Part shown: one piece after another, positions 6,780-16,535 of the stretch
Position numbering within the stretch: position 1 is the first letter of the stretch
Layout: the number at the start of each line of letters is the position of its first letter
Assembly (NCBI GenBank): GCA_905193145.1
Contig: CAJJNP010000046.1
Coordinates: 1 to 19,822 of the forward strand
Reading direction: 5' to 3'
DNA length: 19,822 nt
Source of the DNA: an uncultured Odoribacter sp.
GTDB taxonomy: Bacteria > Bacteroidota > Bacteroidia > Bacteroidales > Marinifilaceae
Made by a program: the position numbers and the translations under genes
Notes under the pieces: generated by a model
What the model was told of the DNA's origin: nothing
Seen by the model: only the letters and a program-made list of their open reading frames with translations
Databases searched by the model: none

Positions 6780-8213
6780 ATGGACAATATTATAGAGGAA
6801 GTAACCGGAGGCGAGTATAAATATGGTTTTGTGACTAATGTTGAGACAGATACCATCGCCAAGGGTTTGAATGAGGATGTTATCCGGACGATTTCTGCCA
6901 AGAAGGAGGAGCCGGAATGGTTGCTGGAATTCCGCTTGCAGGCATACCGCAAATGGCTGACCATGGAGATGCCGCGGTGGGCTCAGCTGAATATACCGGA
7001 GATCGATTATCAGGATATCGTTTATTATGCTGCCCCTAAACAGAAGGCTGATAAAAAATGGGAGGATGTCGACCCTGAATTGAAAAAGACATTTGATAAG
7101 TTGGGAATTCCGTTGACGGAACAGCTGGCTCTGTCGGGTGTGGCTGTGGATGCCGTTATGGATAGCGTGTCGGTGAAGACAACCTTTAAAGATACGTTGG
7201 CTGAACGGGGGGTGATTTTCTGTTCGTTTTCAGAAGCTGTCAAGAACCATCCTGATTTGATTAAAAAGTATTTGGGTACAGTGGTGCCCTATACCGACAA
7301 TTATTTTGCAGCATTGAATTCTGCCGTGTTTAGTGATGGCTCGTTTGTGTATATACCGAAAGGGGTGCGCTGCCCGATGGAGTTGTCAACGTATTTCCGT
7401 ATCAATGCTCAGAATACCGGACAGTTTGAACGTACGCTGATTGTGGCTGAGGATGATGCTTATGTGAGTTATCTGGAAGGATGTACGGCTCCACAGCGGG
7501 ATGAGAATCAGTTGCACGCTGCTATTGTGGAGATTATTGTGGAAAAGAATGCGGAGGTGAAGTATAGCACAGTGCAGAACTGGTACCCCGGAGATAAGGA
7601 AGGCAAAGGTGGTATTTATAATTTTGTGACGAAGCGTGGTTTGTGCCGGGGGGATAACTCTAAATTGATTTGGGCTCAGGTTGAAACCGGTTCGGCTATT
7701 ACGTGGAAATATCCGAGTACGGTGTTGAAAGGGGATGGAGCAGTGAGTGAATTCTATTCGGTGGCCGTGACCAATAATTATCAGCAGGCCGATACCGGTA
7801 CGAAAATGATTCATATCGGAAATAATACCAAAAGCCGTATCGTATCCAAGGGGATTTCTGCCGGATTCAGCAGCAATTCATATCGCGGTAAGGTGAAGGT
7901 GGTGAAAGGATGTCAGAATGCCCGTAACTATTCTCAGTGCGATTCGTTGTTGTTGGGTGATAAGTGTGGAGCACATACGTTCCCTTATCTTGAAATTGAA
8001 AATCCGACAGCCCAGGTGGAGCATGAAGCTACAACCTCGAAAATTGGCGAGGACCAGATATTTTATTGCAACCAGAGAGGTATTTCTACAGAGGATGCCG
8101 TTGGTTTGATTATTAAAGGATATGCCGGAGACGTTTTGAACAAGATGCCGATGGAGTTTGCTGTGGAGGCTCAAAAGTTGTTGCAGATCAGTTTGGAAGG
8201 TTCGGTCGGTTAG
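6780..8213 (+). CDS. sufB: Fe-S cluster assembly scaffold SufB
   Basis: A 477-residue SUF scaffold subunit. With SufC and SufD it forms the SufBC2D complex on which Fe-S clusters are built in the cytoplasm. The C-terminal beta-helix region is well kept: LEGCTAP with Cys235, QCDSLL with Cys387, KCGAHTFP with Cys396 and VEHEATT with Glu416. By local context Cys235, Cys387 and Glu416 appear to match E. coli SufB Cys254, Cys405 and Glu434 (inferred without alignment). The length is close to other SufB proteins. It is the first gene of the operon, with sufC starting 19 nt after the stop. Confidence 0.97.
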   Translation: MDNIIEEVTGGEYKYGFVTNVETDTIAKGLNEDVIRTISAKKEEPEWLLEFRLQAYRKWLTMEMPRWAQLNIPEIDYQDIVYYAAPKQKADKKWEDVDPELKKTFDKLGIPLTEQLALSGVAVDAVMDSVSVKTTFKDTLAERGVIFCSFSEAVKNHPDLIKKYLGTVVPYTDNYFAALNSAVFSDGSFVYIPKGVRCPMELSTYFRINAQNTGQFERTLIVAEDDAYVSYLEGCTAPQRDENQLHAAIVEIIVEKNAEVKYSTVQNWYPGDKEGKGGIYNFVTKRGLCRGDNSKLIWAQVETGSAITWKYPSTVLKGDGAVSEFYSVAVTNNYQQADTGTKMIHIGNNTKSRIVSKGISAGFSSNSYRGKVKVVKGCQNARNYSQCDSLLLGDKCGAHTFPYLEIENPTAQVEHEATTSKIGEDQIFYCNQRGISTEDAVGLIIKGYAGDVLNKMPMEFAVEAQKLLQISLEGSVG

Positions 8214-8232
8214 TTATTAAATTGAATGAGTT

Positions 8233-8985
8233 ATGTTGAAGATAAAGAATTTACATGCCTCTGTTGATGGCAAAGAGATATTGAAGGGGATTAACCTGGA
8301 AATCAATGATGGTGAAGTCCATGCAATTATGGGACCGAATGGTGCCGGAAAAAGTACTCTGTCTTCTGTGTTGACGGGGCGGGAACGTTTTGTTGTCACT
8401 GAAGGTGAAATCGAATTTAACGGTAAGGATTTGTTGGCGATGCCGGCAGAAGACCGGGCGCGTGAAGGTATTTTTATGAGTTTCCAGTATCCGGTAGAAA
8501 TTCCGGGTGTAAGTACCGTTAATTTTTTGAAAACGGCTGTGAATGAGATTCGTAAATATCACGGAGAAGGTCCTTATCCTGCTGGTGATTTTTTGAAGAT
8601 GATCCGTCAGAAAATGGAGTTGGTGGGTATTGACAATAAGTTGTTGAACCGTTCTCTGAATGAAGGTTTTTCCGGTGGTGAAAAGAAGAAAAATGAAATC
8701 TTCCAAATGGCCGTTCTGGAGCCGAAATTGGCTATTCTTGATGAAACGGATTCCGGTTTGGATATTGATGCTTTGCGTATTGTAGCCAATGGCGTGAATA
8801 AGTTGAAACGTCCTGACAATTCTGCTATCGTGATTACCCACTATCAGCGTCTGTTGGATTATATCGTGCCGGATATTGTCCATGTGTTGTACGACGGACG
8901 GATTGTTAAGACTGCCGGTAAAGAGCTGGTGGCTGAATTGGAGGAGAAAGGATATGACTGGATTAAGGAGGAGTTGAGGGGATAA
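8233..8985 (+). CDS. sufC: Fe-S cluster assembly ATPase SufC
   Basis: A 250-residue ABC-type ATPase that drives conformational change in SufBC2D. All motifs are present: Walker A GPNGAGKST at 34-42, Q-loop Gln85, signature FSGGEKKK at 146-153 (the Lys-rich form typical of SufC), Walker B LAILDE at 166-171, D-loop SGLD at 174-177 and switch His203. There is no membrane segment, as expected for this non-transport ABC protein. The sufD start follows after only 8 nt. Confidence 0.97.
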   Translation: MLKIKNLHASVDGKEILKGINLEINDGEVHAIMGPNGAGKSTLSSVLTGRERFVVTEGEIEFNGKDLLAMPAEDRAREGIFMSFQYPVEIPGVSTVNFLKTAVNEIRKYHGEGPYPAGDFLKMIRQKMELVGIDNKLLNRSLNEGFSGGEKKKNEIFQMAVLEPKLAILDETDSGLDIDALRIVANGVNKLKRPDNSAIVITHYQRLLDYIVPDIVHVLYDGRIVKTAGKELVAELEEKGYDWIKEELRG

Positions 8986-8993
8986 ATGTTTAA

Positions 8994-10370
8994 ATGAATA
9001 AACGTATCAATGATATGGTTGAAAAAATAAATGCCGATTTTGCAACGCTTTTTAGAGAAGGGTATGCGCAGTTAGAAGCGGGATGCGGTATGGGGATGAA
9101 TGGCGTGCGGAAAGAGGCTTTTAAGAAGTTTGTTGAGTTGGGTGGCATTCCACATAAAAAGGAAGATTATATGTATGCCAACCTGTTGCCGGTGTTCGGA
9201 AGGGATTATAATGTGGTCCTGAAGTATATTCCGCAAGAGGTGGATATGAATGAGGTGTTCCGATGTTCGGTAACGAATATGGCTACAGACCCAATCTTGA
9301 CAGTGAACGGTTGGTGGTTTGACGGCAATTTGGTGAGTGAGTTGCCTGAAGAAGTGGTGGTATGCAGTATGCGGGAAGCCAGCCTGAAATATCCGGATGT
9401 TTTTCTGAAGCATTACAATCAGTATGCGACAGCAGCCAAACAGGATGGTCTGGTGGCATTGAATACGGCTTTTGCACAAGATGGAGTGTTTGTATATGTG
9501 CCGGATGAGGTGGTGCTGGAACGTCCGTTACAGATAATCAATTTGTTGAGAGCGAAAGGTGATCTGATGGGATACCAACGCAATATGATTGTATTGGGCC
9601 GTTATGCGAAAGCAACTGTATTGGTGTGTGATCATGCGCTGTCTAATCAGAATTTCCTGATGAATAATGTGACGGAGGTGTTTATGGGAGATAATGCCCA
9701 TCTTGATTATTATCAGGTGCAGAATCAGCACATGGGAGCTTCACAGATTAATTCATTGTTTGTATCGGAACACCGGAATTCTGTATTTGACAGTAATATT
9801 GTGACATTATATGGCGGATTTATTCGCAATAATATGTATGTGGCATTGAATGGTGAAGGCGGAGAAAGTAATTTGTACGGTATGTATATTATGGATAAAA
9901 ATCAAGTGGTTGATAATTATTCATATATTGATCATATTGCTCCACATTGTGTTAGTAACGAGCTGTTCAAGGGTGTAATGGATGATTCTGCTTTGGCTAA
10001 TTTCAGTGGCTGTATCCGGGTGCGTCCGGATGCCCAGAAGACGGAAGCTTATCAGGCAAACAACAATTTGCTGTTGTCTGAAACTGCCAGAGTGAACAGT
10101 AAACCGCAGCTGGTGATTGATGCAGACGATGTGAAATGTAGTCACGGAGCTTCTGTCGGACAAATTGATGAGGAGGCTATGTTTTATTTGCGTTCGCGTG
10201 GTATCGGAAAAGAAGAAGCCCGAATGATGATGATGTTTGGCTTTGCCCATGATATTATTCAGCATGTGAAATTAGAACCGTTGCGTGACAAGATTGACAA
10301 TTTGATTGAAAAGAGATTGCGGGGTGAGTTGTCAAAGTGTTACAATTGTATGTTGCAGTGTAAAAAGTAA
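8994..10370 (+). CDS. sufD: Fe-S cluster assembly protein SufD
   Basis: A 458-residue partner of SufB in the SufBC2D complex, needed for iron acquisition and cluster formation. It shares the SufB/SufD beta-helix core. CSHGASVG near 382-389 contains His384, probably the counterpart of the E. coli SufD histidine at the SufB interface (inferred). The C-terminal helical part RSRGIGKEEAR is typical of the family. The last residues carry a cysteine cluster, Cys449, Cys452 and Cys456 (CX2CX3C), which I do not associate with E. coli SufD. The gene sits 14 nt upstream of sufS in the same operon. Confidence 0.95.
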   Translation: MNKRINDMVEKINADFATLFREGYAQLEAGCGMGMNGVRKEAFKKFVELGGIPHKKEDYMYANLLPVFGRDYNVVLKYIPQEVDMNEVFRCSVTNMATDPILTVNGWWFDGNLVSELPEEVVVCSMREASLKYPDVFLKHYNQYATAAKQDGLVALNTAFAQDGVFVYVPDEVVLERPLQIINLLRAKGDLMGYQRNMIVLGRYAKATVLVCDHALSNQNFLMNNVTEVFMGDNAHLDYYQVQNQHMGASQINSLFVSEHRNSVFDSNIVTLYGGFIRNNMYVALNGEGGESNLYGMYIMDKNQVVDNYSYIDHIAPHCVSNELFKGVMDDSALANFSGCIRVRPDAQKTEAYQANNNLLLSETARVNSKPQLVIDADDVKCSHGASVGQIDEEAMFYLRSRGIGKEEARMMMMFGFAHDIIQHVKLEPLRDKIDNLIEKRLRGELSKCYNCMLQCKK

Positions 10371-10384
10371 AAATATATAAGACC

Positions 10385-11608
10385 ATGTTTGATGTAGAAA
10401 AAGTCAGAGCTGATTTCCCGATATTGGAAGAAACAGTGTACGGGAAGCGGTTGGTATATCTCGATAATGGCGCTACGTCACAACGTCCTCGTCGGGTTGT
10501 GGAGAAAATGAATGAGTATTATCTCCGATATAATTCGAATGTCCATCGGGGAGTACATTTTTTGAGCAATAAATGTACGGATGCCAATGAAGAGGCGCGA
10601 GAGACGGTTCGGCGTTTTATTAATGCTGCGTCGGATAAAGAGGTGATTTTTACTCGCGGTACGACTGAGAGTATTAATTTGGTGGCTTTTTCTTTTGGGG
10701 AGGCTTTTATTGGCGAAGGGGATGAAATTGTGGTTACGGAGATGGAACACCATGCCAACATTGTTCCGTGGCAGATGTTATGTCAGCGGAAGGGTGCTGT
10801 ATTGAAGGTGATTCCTTTTAAGGATAATGGGGAGTTGGATTTGTCGAAGTTGGATGAATTGCTTACTGAACGGGTGAAGTTGGTCGGTGCGGCGTATGTT
10901 TCCAATGTTTTGGGAACTGTGAATCCTGTGGATGAGATTATTCGTCGGGCACATGCTGTTGGAGCTAAAGTTTTGGTGGACGGAGCGCAGGCGATTCAGC
11001 ATATCCCGGTAGATGTACAGGCCTTGGACTGTGATTTTTTTGTTTTTTCCGGTCATAAGATATATGGTCCGACAGGAGTGGGTGTCTTATATGGAAAGGA
11101 AGCGTTATTGAACGAGATGCCTCCATGGCAAGGAGGAGGCGAGATGATTAAGGAAGTGCGATTTGAAAAAACAACCTATAATGAACTTCCGTTTAAATTT
11201 GAGGCTGGTACTCCTGATTTTATTGGGGTGATAGGATTGGGTGAGGCAATCAAATATGTTGAGGGAATCGGTTTGCAGGAGATGGCAGATTATGAGCATG
11301 ATTTGTTGCAATATGCCATGACTCGGATGAGAGAGATTCCGGGAATGCGCTTTTTCGGAGAAGCTGCAGCAAAATCATCGGTGATTTCTTTTGCATTGGG
11401 AGATTTGCATCATTCTGATGTAGGGATATTACTTGATAAATTAGGAATCGCTGTTAGAATCGGTCAGTTGTGTGCTGAGCCAACTATGCAGCATTTTGGA
11501 GTGACGGGTATGGTGAGAGCATCGTTGGGAATGTATAATACTCGGGAAGAAATCGATATGTTTTGTGACGGGTTGCGGAAGGTTGCCAAAATGTTTGGCT
11601 TGAAGTGA
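10385..11608 (+). CDS. sufS: Cysteine desulfurase SufS
   Basis: A 407-residue PLP-dependent group II cysteine desulfurase that takes sulfur from cysteine and holds it as a persulfide for transfer to SufE. Visible features are TRGTTESIN at 90-98 (phosphate binding), EHHAN with the PLP-stacking His near 122-123, LVDGAQA with Asp199, SGHK with the PLP-binding Lys225, and Cys363 in the RIGQLCAEP loop as the persulfide carrier. Its partner sufE is 29 nt downstream. The His that usually precedes the active-site Cys (GHHC in E. coli) is replaced by QL. Confidence 0.96.
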   Translation: MFDVEKVRADFPILEETVYGKRLVYLDNGATSQRPRRVVEKMNEYYLRYNSNVHRGVHFLSNKCTDANEEARETVRRFINAASDKEVIFTRGTTESINLVAFSFGEAFIGEGDEIVVTEMEHHANIVPWQMLCQRKGAVLKVIPFKDNGELDLSKLDELLTERVKLVGAAYVSNVLGTVNPVDEIIRRAHAVGAKVLVDGAQAIQHIPVDVQALDCDFFVFSGHKIYGPTGVGVLYGKEALLNEMPPWQGGGEMIKEVRFEKTTYNELPFKFEAGTPDFIGVIGLGEAIKYVEGIGLQEMADYEHDLLQYAMTRMREIPGMRFFGEAAAKSSVISFALGDLHHSDVGILLDKLGIAVRIGQLCAEPTMQHFGVTGMVRASLGMYNTREEIDMFCDGLRKVAKMFGLK

Positions 11609-11637
11609 TAGATGGTTGGTAAATAATTTAGAATGAG

Positions 11638-12060
11638 ATGAAAACAATTCAAGAAATAGAGAGTGAAATCATAGACGAATTTGCTGTGTTTGATGACTGG
11701 ATGGATAAATATGCTTATCTGATAGAGATTGGAAATGGCATTGAGGGGATGGATGAAACACATAAAACAGAGGATAATTTAATCAAGGGATGTCAGTCAA
11801 GGGTATGGTTTCACGCTGAAATGAAAGATGATCTGCTTTGTTTTGAGGCAGATAGTGATGCGATTATCACAAAAGGGATTGCAGGTTTGTTGATTCGGGT
11901 ATTTTCCGGGCAGAAACCTCAAGATATATTGGATGCCGATTTGAAATTTATTGATGAAATCGGTTTGACACAGCATCTTTCTCCGACACGTTCCAATGGT
12001 TTGTTGTCAATGGTGAAGCAGATCAAAATGTATGCTTTGGCATTTAGTGCAAAGAAATAG
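11638..12060 (+). CDS. sufE: Sulfur acceptor protein SufE
   Basis: A 140-residue sulfur shuttle that accepts the persulfide from SufS and passes it to SufB. The acceptor Cys52 is in the conserved KGCQSRVW context, at almost the same position as Cys51 of E. coli SufE. The C-terminal half ending in LSPTRSNGL and a final helix is also typical. The next gene starts 14 nt downstream. Confidence 0.95.
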   Translation: MKTIQEIESEIIDEFAVFDDWMDKYAYLIEIGNGIEGMDETHKTEDNLIKGCQSRVWFHAEMKDDLLCFEADSDAIITKGIAGLLIRVFSGQKPQDILDADLKFIDEIGLTQHLSPTRSNGLLSMVKQIKMYALAFSAKK

Positions 12061-12074
12061 TAATGTACTGAAAT

Positions 12075-12389
12075 ATGAGTGAGAATATAACAAAGAGTCT
12101 GATTATAGAGAAATTAGGTACGGTGTATGATCCGGAGATTCCGGTGAATATTTGGGACTTGGGATTGGTGTATGACATTGAATTTACGAGTCCGGCAGAA
12201 GTGATTATTCATATGACATTGACCGCTCCGGGATGTCCGATTGCAGACGAATTGGTTCAGCAGGTGCATGATGTTGTAATGGAAGTGGATGGTATTAAGG
12301 CGGTGACTGTAAATCTCGTTTTTGAACCGATGTGGACGCCAGAGCGTATGAGCGAAACGGCAAGATTGGAGTTGGGCTTTGATATTTAG
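12075..12389 (+). CDS. DUF59 / MIP18-family metal-sulfur cluster assembly factor (SufT-like)
   Basis: A 104-residue protein of the DUF59 family, whose members act in late Fe-S cluster delivery (SufT in bacteria, MIP18/CIAO2 in eukaryotes). Motifs are YDPEIPVNI at 18-25, WDLGLVY at 27-33 and the signature TAPGCP at 50-55 with the reactive Cys54. It consists of the single domain only, without fusion. Its place directly after sufE supports a role in maturing or transferring Suf-made clusters. Confidence 0.92.
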   Translation: MSENITKSLIIEKLGTVYDPEIPVNIWDLGLVYDIEFTSPAEVIIHMTLTAPGCPIADELVQQVHDVVMEVDGIKAVTVNLVFEPMWTPERMSETARLELGFDI

Positions 12390-12405
12390 AGGATATAGTT
12401 CAGTA

Positions 12406-13314
12406 ATGAAACTGGATGTATTGAAAGATATTGCTCGAGAAATCGGGTTCGATGCGGTAGGGGTTGCTCCTGCCGCTTTGTTGTCTGATGAAGTAGAACA
12501 AGTGAAAAGATGGGTTGCCGAAGGGATGAATGCCGGGATGTCTTATATGGAGCGGAATATGGAGGTGAGGGAAGATGTGGAACGTTTGGTGGATGGGGCT
12601 AAGTCTGTGATTGTTACGCTGACGAATTATTATAATCCTTGGCAGCAACCGGCCGGTATCCCTAAAATAGCGATGTATGCTCGAGGAAAAGATTATCATC
12701 GGGTGGTTAAGGACCGGTTGTTTGCTTTGTTGGAAGAGATTCGGATTCAGATGCCAGGAGAAAAAGGACGTTGTTTTGTTGATTCTGCTCCTGTCTTGGA
12801 ACATGCTTGGGCTAGGCGGGCCGGATTGGGTTGGCAGGGGAAAAATACACTACTTATTCGCAAGGGATTGGGTTCGTTTTGTTTTATTGGGGTGATAGTT
12901 ACTACAGCAGAGTTTGAGACTTATGATTTCCCTTTTATGGAATCTTTCTGTGGAAAATGTAACCGTTGTATAGAGGCTTGTCCTACCGGGGCCTTGACAA
13001 TGGGTAAGGTAGATGCAAGACGCTGTATATCGTATCAGACAATAGAAAATAAAGATGAATGTCCTGTTGAATTGAAAGAACTGGCAGGAGATTGGATTTT
13101 TGGATGTGATATATGTCAATTAGTGTGTCCGTGGAACCAGCAATTGACTGCTCATCGTTGTTCTGCATTCATGCCTTCGGGAAGAAATATGGAGTTGGAT
13201 GCAGAAGAATGGAAGGGCATGACCGAAGAACAGTTTGATGAATTATTTCATGAAACTCCATTAAAACGTGCAGGTTTAGAGCATCTAAAAAATAATTTGA
13301 AGAAAAATCAATAA
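12406..13314 (+). CDS. queG: Epoxyqueuosine reductase QueG
   Basis: A 302-residue cobalamin- and Fe-S-dependent enzyme that reduces epoxyqueuosine to queuosine in tRNA. I chose the ATG at 12406 (MKLDVLKDIA...); a TTG nine codons upstream, inside the preceding gene, would also be open but is less likely. Two [4Fe-4S] sites are clear: Cys182/185/188 with Cys192-Pro, and Cys234/237 with Cys241-Pro plus Cys207. Asp126 in FVDSAPVLEHAWA is the probable proton donor, and GWQGKNTLL at 142-150 is typical. It is shorter than HEAT-repeat-bearing homologues. It ends the suf operon 16 nt after the DUF59 gene, and no clear terminator follows. Confidence 0.95.
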   Translation: MKLDVLKDIAREIGFDAVGVAPAALLSDEVEQVKRWVAEGMNAGMSYMERNMEVREDVERLVDGAKSVIVTLTNYYNPWQQPAGIPKIAMYARGKDYHRVVKDRLFALLEEIRIQMPGEKGRCFVDSAPVLEHAWARRAGLGWQGKNTLLIRKGLGSFCFIGVIVTTAEFETYDFPFMESFCGKCNRCIEACPTGALTMGKVDARRCISYQTIENKDECPVELKELAGDWIFGCDICQLVCPWNQQLTAHRCSAFMPSGRNMELDAEEWKGMTEEQFDELFHETPLKRAGLEHLKNNLKKNQ

Positions 13315-13395
13315 AAAGTATGTCAAATTATTGAAAGTCTTAAATAATTAACATACATTGACATCGTCAAAACAGTAGACATTTTTTGTGTAGCT

Positions 13396-14847
13396 ATGAA
13401 ACGTATATTGTTGATTATTTTAGTTTTAGTAATTTCTTTGGATTGGGTAGAAGCACAAAATGGTACAAATACATCTTATTTTTTATCTAATCTTCCGCAG
13501 CGTTATCGTTTAAATCCAGCTTATCAGCCGGAGTATAATGCTTTTGTTGGACTTCCGGCATTGAGCGGCATTGGTATTAATTATTTAAATGGCTCTTTTG
13601 CGGCGGAGGATTTTTTAGTTAAGCGGGATGATTCGGTGTACATGAATGTAGATAAGCTCTATAAGCAGTTGCGTAAGCATAATTTTATGATGTTGAATGA
13701 GGAGTTATCTGTGTTGTCAGTCGGATTTCGAGTGAAAAGTTGGTATGCAACGTTGGATATTACTCAAAAAGCTGATATTTTATTCCGCTTTAATAAGGAT
13801 ATTTTTACTTTCTTGAAATATGGAAATTCGGATTATCCTAATATGGATTTTGGAAGATTAGGTTTGAATGCGAATGCATATTTGGAAGCAGCTTTGGGAT
13901 TGTCCAAAAAGGTGAATGATAAATTAACGGTTGGCTTGCGATTGAAATATTTAGTCGGTGTTGCCAATTTACATATGACGGATTCTGAATTGGGTATTAA
14001 AACTCGGGATGATGGAACTATTTTGATGCATTCTCGCCAAAATATCAAATTGACAGCACCCGTACATATTTTGAATGACGAGACAGGACAGCCATTTGCG
14101 ATGGACGAGCCGATGAATTGGGATGATATTGATTTTAATACTGACGGTATAGGTGTTTCTGATATCTTGAATACAAAGAATCCTGGATTTGCAATAGATT
14201 TAGGGGGTGAGTATCAATTTTCAGACCGCATTAATTTCTTTGCCAGTATAACAGACCTAGGATTTATTCGTTGGAAAAATGAAGAATATACCTATAATTT
14301 GCAACAGGATTCTGAGTTTGAGTGGAAAGGTGCAGATATTTCGGGTGCTATTAGTGGAAATGATAATAGTATGAACGACGCATTTGAAGATATGGTTGAT
14401 TCTTTGAAAAATGATTTTCGTGTGCATAATGTTGAAGCTAAATATACAACAATGCTTAATACGAAAATCTTTTTAGGCACGACTTATGAGTTGAATAAAA
14501 TGTTTAATGTTGGTGGTGTGCTTAGAGCTTCGTTCATTGATGGAATGTTCTTTCCAGCTTTAACAGCATCTGCAAATGCCCGTTTTATCCGTAATGTAAG
14601 TGCTTCTGTAGCTTATACGATGACTCGGCGTAGTGGCGCTAATTTGGGTATTGGTTTAACTGCGAAATTGGGACCGCTTCAGCTGTATTTGCAGACAGAT
14701 AATATTTTGGCGGTTAATTATACTAAAACAAAAGCAGTGAATGCCCGTTTTGGAATTAACTTATTGTTTGGACATAAAGATAAAAGAAATAAAGTTAAAG
14801 AGAATCAGGGAGGAGGAGCATCTGTTGTGCCCATTGCAATGAAATAA
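13396..14847 (+). CDS. DUF5723 family exported protein, probable outer-membrane beta-barrel
   Basis: A 483-residue protein with an N-terminal signal peptide (MKRILLIILVLVISL, cleavage near VEAQ-NG). After it come a Bacteroidetes-typical LPQRYRLNPAYQPEYN segment and many alternating amphipathic strands (for example KLTVGLRLKYL, FNVGGVLRASF, LGIGLTAKLG). This resembles the DUF5723 family and PorP/SprF-like barrels of Bacteroidetes. The final strands end at INLLFGHK, followed by a short basic, Gly-rich tail rather than a terminal Phe. Function is unknown. It lies 81 nt after queG with no evident promoter, so it may be read from the suf operon or from its own start. Confidence 0.75.
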   Translation: MKRILLIILVLVISLDWVEAQNGTNTSYFLSNLPQRYRLNPAYQPEYNAFVGLPALSGIGINYLNGSFAAEDFLVKRDDSVYMNVDKLYKQLRKHNFMMLNEELSVLSVGFRVKSWYATLDITQKADILFRFNKDIFTFLKYGNSDYPNMDFGRLGLNANAYLEAALGLSKKVNDKLTVGLRLKYLVGVANLHMTDSELGIKTRDDGTILMHSRQNIKLTAPVHILNDETGQPFAMDEPMNWDDIDFNTDGIGVSDILNTKNPGFAIDLGGEYQFSDRINFFASITDLGFIRWKNEEYTYNLQQDSEFEWKGADISGAISGNDNSMNDAFEDMVDSLKNDFRVHNVEAKYTTMLNTKIFLGTTYELNKMFNVGGVLRASFIDGMFFPALTASANARFIRNVSASVAYTMTRRSGANLGIGLTAKLGPLQLYLQTDNILAVNYTKTKAVNARFGINLLFGHKDKRNKVKENQGGGASVVPIAMK

Positions 14848-14868
14848 AACTTTTTATTCAAAATATAT

Positions 14869-14920
14869 AACCGAAGGTAGAGGTAAAGCTGGATTGCTTA
14901 CTTTTACCTTCGGTTGTTTT
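14869..14920 (+). terminator. Terminator after the DUF5723 gene
   Basis: AACCGAAGGTA pairs with TACCTTCGGTT (11 bp), and an inner GTAA(A)GC / GCTTAC stem with one bulged A extends it. TGTTTTAT follows. It separates this gene from hydG. Confidence 0.8.
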
Positions 14921-15009
14921 ATAATATACCTTCTCTAATCTTTTATTGCTTTTCTTTTATATCTGAAAAATAATTCCGAAATTTGAGTTTATAAATAGAA
15001 TCGATTGAT

Positions 15010-16509
15010 ATGAATGTAAAAGAATGGGTACAGCAGGTGATTAAACCAGCTGAAATTGAAAAATATTTAGTTAATGGAAAGGACTTTATTGATGTGGAAT
15101 CAATATGGTCGAATTTGGAAAGATACAAAAATCCTGATAAAGGACAAGTGCGGGATATTTTACAAAAGTCTTTGGATATTAAATTGTTGTCTCCAGAAGA
15201 GACAGCCGTTTTGTTAAATGTAGAAGATCCTGATTTATTGGAAGAAATGCGGGCCACAGCTTTGGAAGTAAAAAAACGGGTGTATGACAACCGTATTGTT
15301 TTCTTTGCTCCGCTTTATTGTTCTAATCTTTGTGTGAATAGTTGTGTTTATTGTGGCTTTCGAAGTGACAATTGTGCAGAAAAACGCCATGTATTGACAA
15401 TGGATGAGGTCCGTAGGGAAACAGAAGCTATTATAGATGAAGGACACAAAAGATTGATTGCTGTATACGGGGAGCATCCACAAAGTGATGCAGACTATAT
15501 TGCTGAATCTATGGGGCAGATTTATGCAACTAAGCGTGTAACTCCAACGGGTAATGGTTTTAACAATATTCGACGGATTAATATCAATGCTGCTCCGATG
15601 AGTATTGCTGATTTGCGTAAATTGTGGCGAGCAGGTATTGGAACTTACCAGGTGTTTCAGGAAACGTATCATCCGCAGCGTTATGCAGAATTGCATCCAG
15701 CCAATACAATTAAGGGTAATTATCGTTGGCGATTATATGCGATGCACCGTGCAATGGATGCCGGTATTGATGATGTAGCAATCGGAGCTTTGTTTGGTCT
15801 CTATGATTGGCGTTTTGAAGTGATGGGGTTGATTCATCATGCTCACGATTTGGAACGTCAGTTTGGTATAGGTCCACATACGATATCATTCCCTCGAATG
15901 CAGCCGGCATTGGGTTCTTTTGTTAGCGAGAATTCTCCTTATTTGGTGCGTGATGACGCATTTAAACGTTTGGTGATGATATTGCGTTTGGCTGTTCCTT
16001 ATACGGGATTGATCGTTACAGCTCGTGAACGGGCAGAATTGCGTCGTGAAATTATCAATTATGGTTGCACGCAAACAGATGCATCAACAAAAATAGGTAT
16101 TGGAGCTTATTCAGAAAAGAAACAGCAGGATGAAAATGCTGATAAAGTACAATTTACTTTGGGTGATGAACGTAGCTTGGATGAAGTAGTCCGTGAATTG
16201 GCAAATGACGGATATATTACTTCATTCTGTACAGCTGGTTATCGTTGTGGACGTACGGGAGATAAAATTATGAATTTATTAGAAAAAGGAGTGGAAGGTA
16301 AGTTCTGTAAATTGAATGCTGTCTTGACATTCCGAGAATATTTGAATGACTATGCTTCTCCGGAAACACGCAGAGTAGGCGAGCAGTTGATTCAAAAGGA
16401 ATTGCAAGAAATTGAAAGGATGCCTTTCTTTACAGAAAAGAAATTATTGCCTACTTTTAGAACATATTATGAACGTATAGCAGCTGGCGAAAGAGATTTG
16501 TATATGTAA
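15010..16509 (+). CDS. hydG: [FeFe]-hydrogenase maturase HydG (radical SAM tyrosine lyase), variant auxiliary-cluster motif
   Basis: A 499-residue radical SAM enzyme that cleaves tyrosine to p-cresol and dehydroglycine, supplying CO and CN- for the H-cluster of [FeFe]-hydrogenase. The radical SAM motif CX3CX2C is at Cys108/112/115 (CVNSCVYC), preceded by APLYCSN. Length and the C-terminal extension separate it from ThiH (about 380 residues). HydG normally binds an auxiliary Fe-S cluster, including the dangler iron, with CX2CX22C. Here the register is exact, but the residues are Cys407, Gly410 and Cys433, and an extra Cys413 sits three residues after the missing one (FCTAGYRCGRTGD). HydE and HydF are not in the window. 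The client hydrogenase lies 0.8 kb downstream on the other strand. Confidence 0.93.
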   Translation: MNVKEWVQQVIKPAEIEKYLVNGKDFIDVESIWSNLERYKNPDKGQVRDILQKSLDIKLLSPEETAVLLNVEDPDLLEEMRATALEVKKRVYDNRIVFFAPLYCSNLCVNSCVYCGFRSDNCAEKRHVLTMDEVRRETEAIIDEGHKRLIAVYGEHPQSDADYIAESMGQIYATKRVTPTGNGFNNIRRININAAPMSIADLRKLWRAGIGTYQVFQETYHPQRYAELHPANTIKGNYRWRLYAMHRAMDAGIDDVAIGALFGLYDWRFEVMGLIHHAHDLERQFGIGPHTISFPRMQPALGSFVSENSPYLVRDDAFKRLVMILRLAVPYTGLIVTARERAELRREIINYGCTQTDASTKIGIGAYSEKKQQDENADKVQFTLGDERSLDEVVRELANDGYITSFCTAGYRCGRTGDKIMNLLEKGVEGKFCKLNAVLTFREYLNDYASPETRRVGEQLIQKELQEIERMPFFTEKKLLPTFRTYYERIAAGERDLYM

Positions 16510-16535
16510 CTTAGAGTTAAGTTATCATTTAATTG

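Noticed and set aside
13358..13370. TTGAC-ATC-GTCAA inverted repeat upstream of the DUF5723 gene
   Set aside because: A 5-bp stem with a 3-nt loop and no adjacent T-tract is too small to call as terminator or operator.
15010..16509. ThiH (thiazole synthesis) instead of HydG
   Set aside because: The protein is about 120 residues longer than ThiH and has the HydG C-terminal domain in register, and a hydrogenase is nearby.
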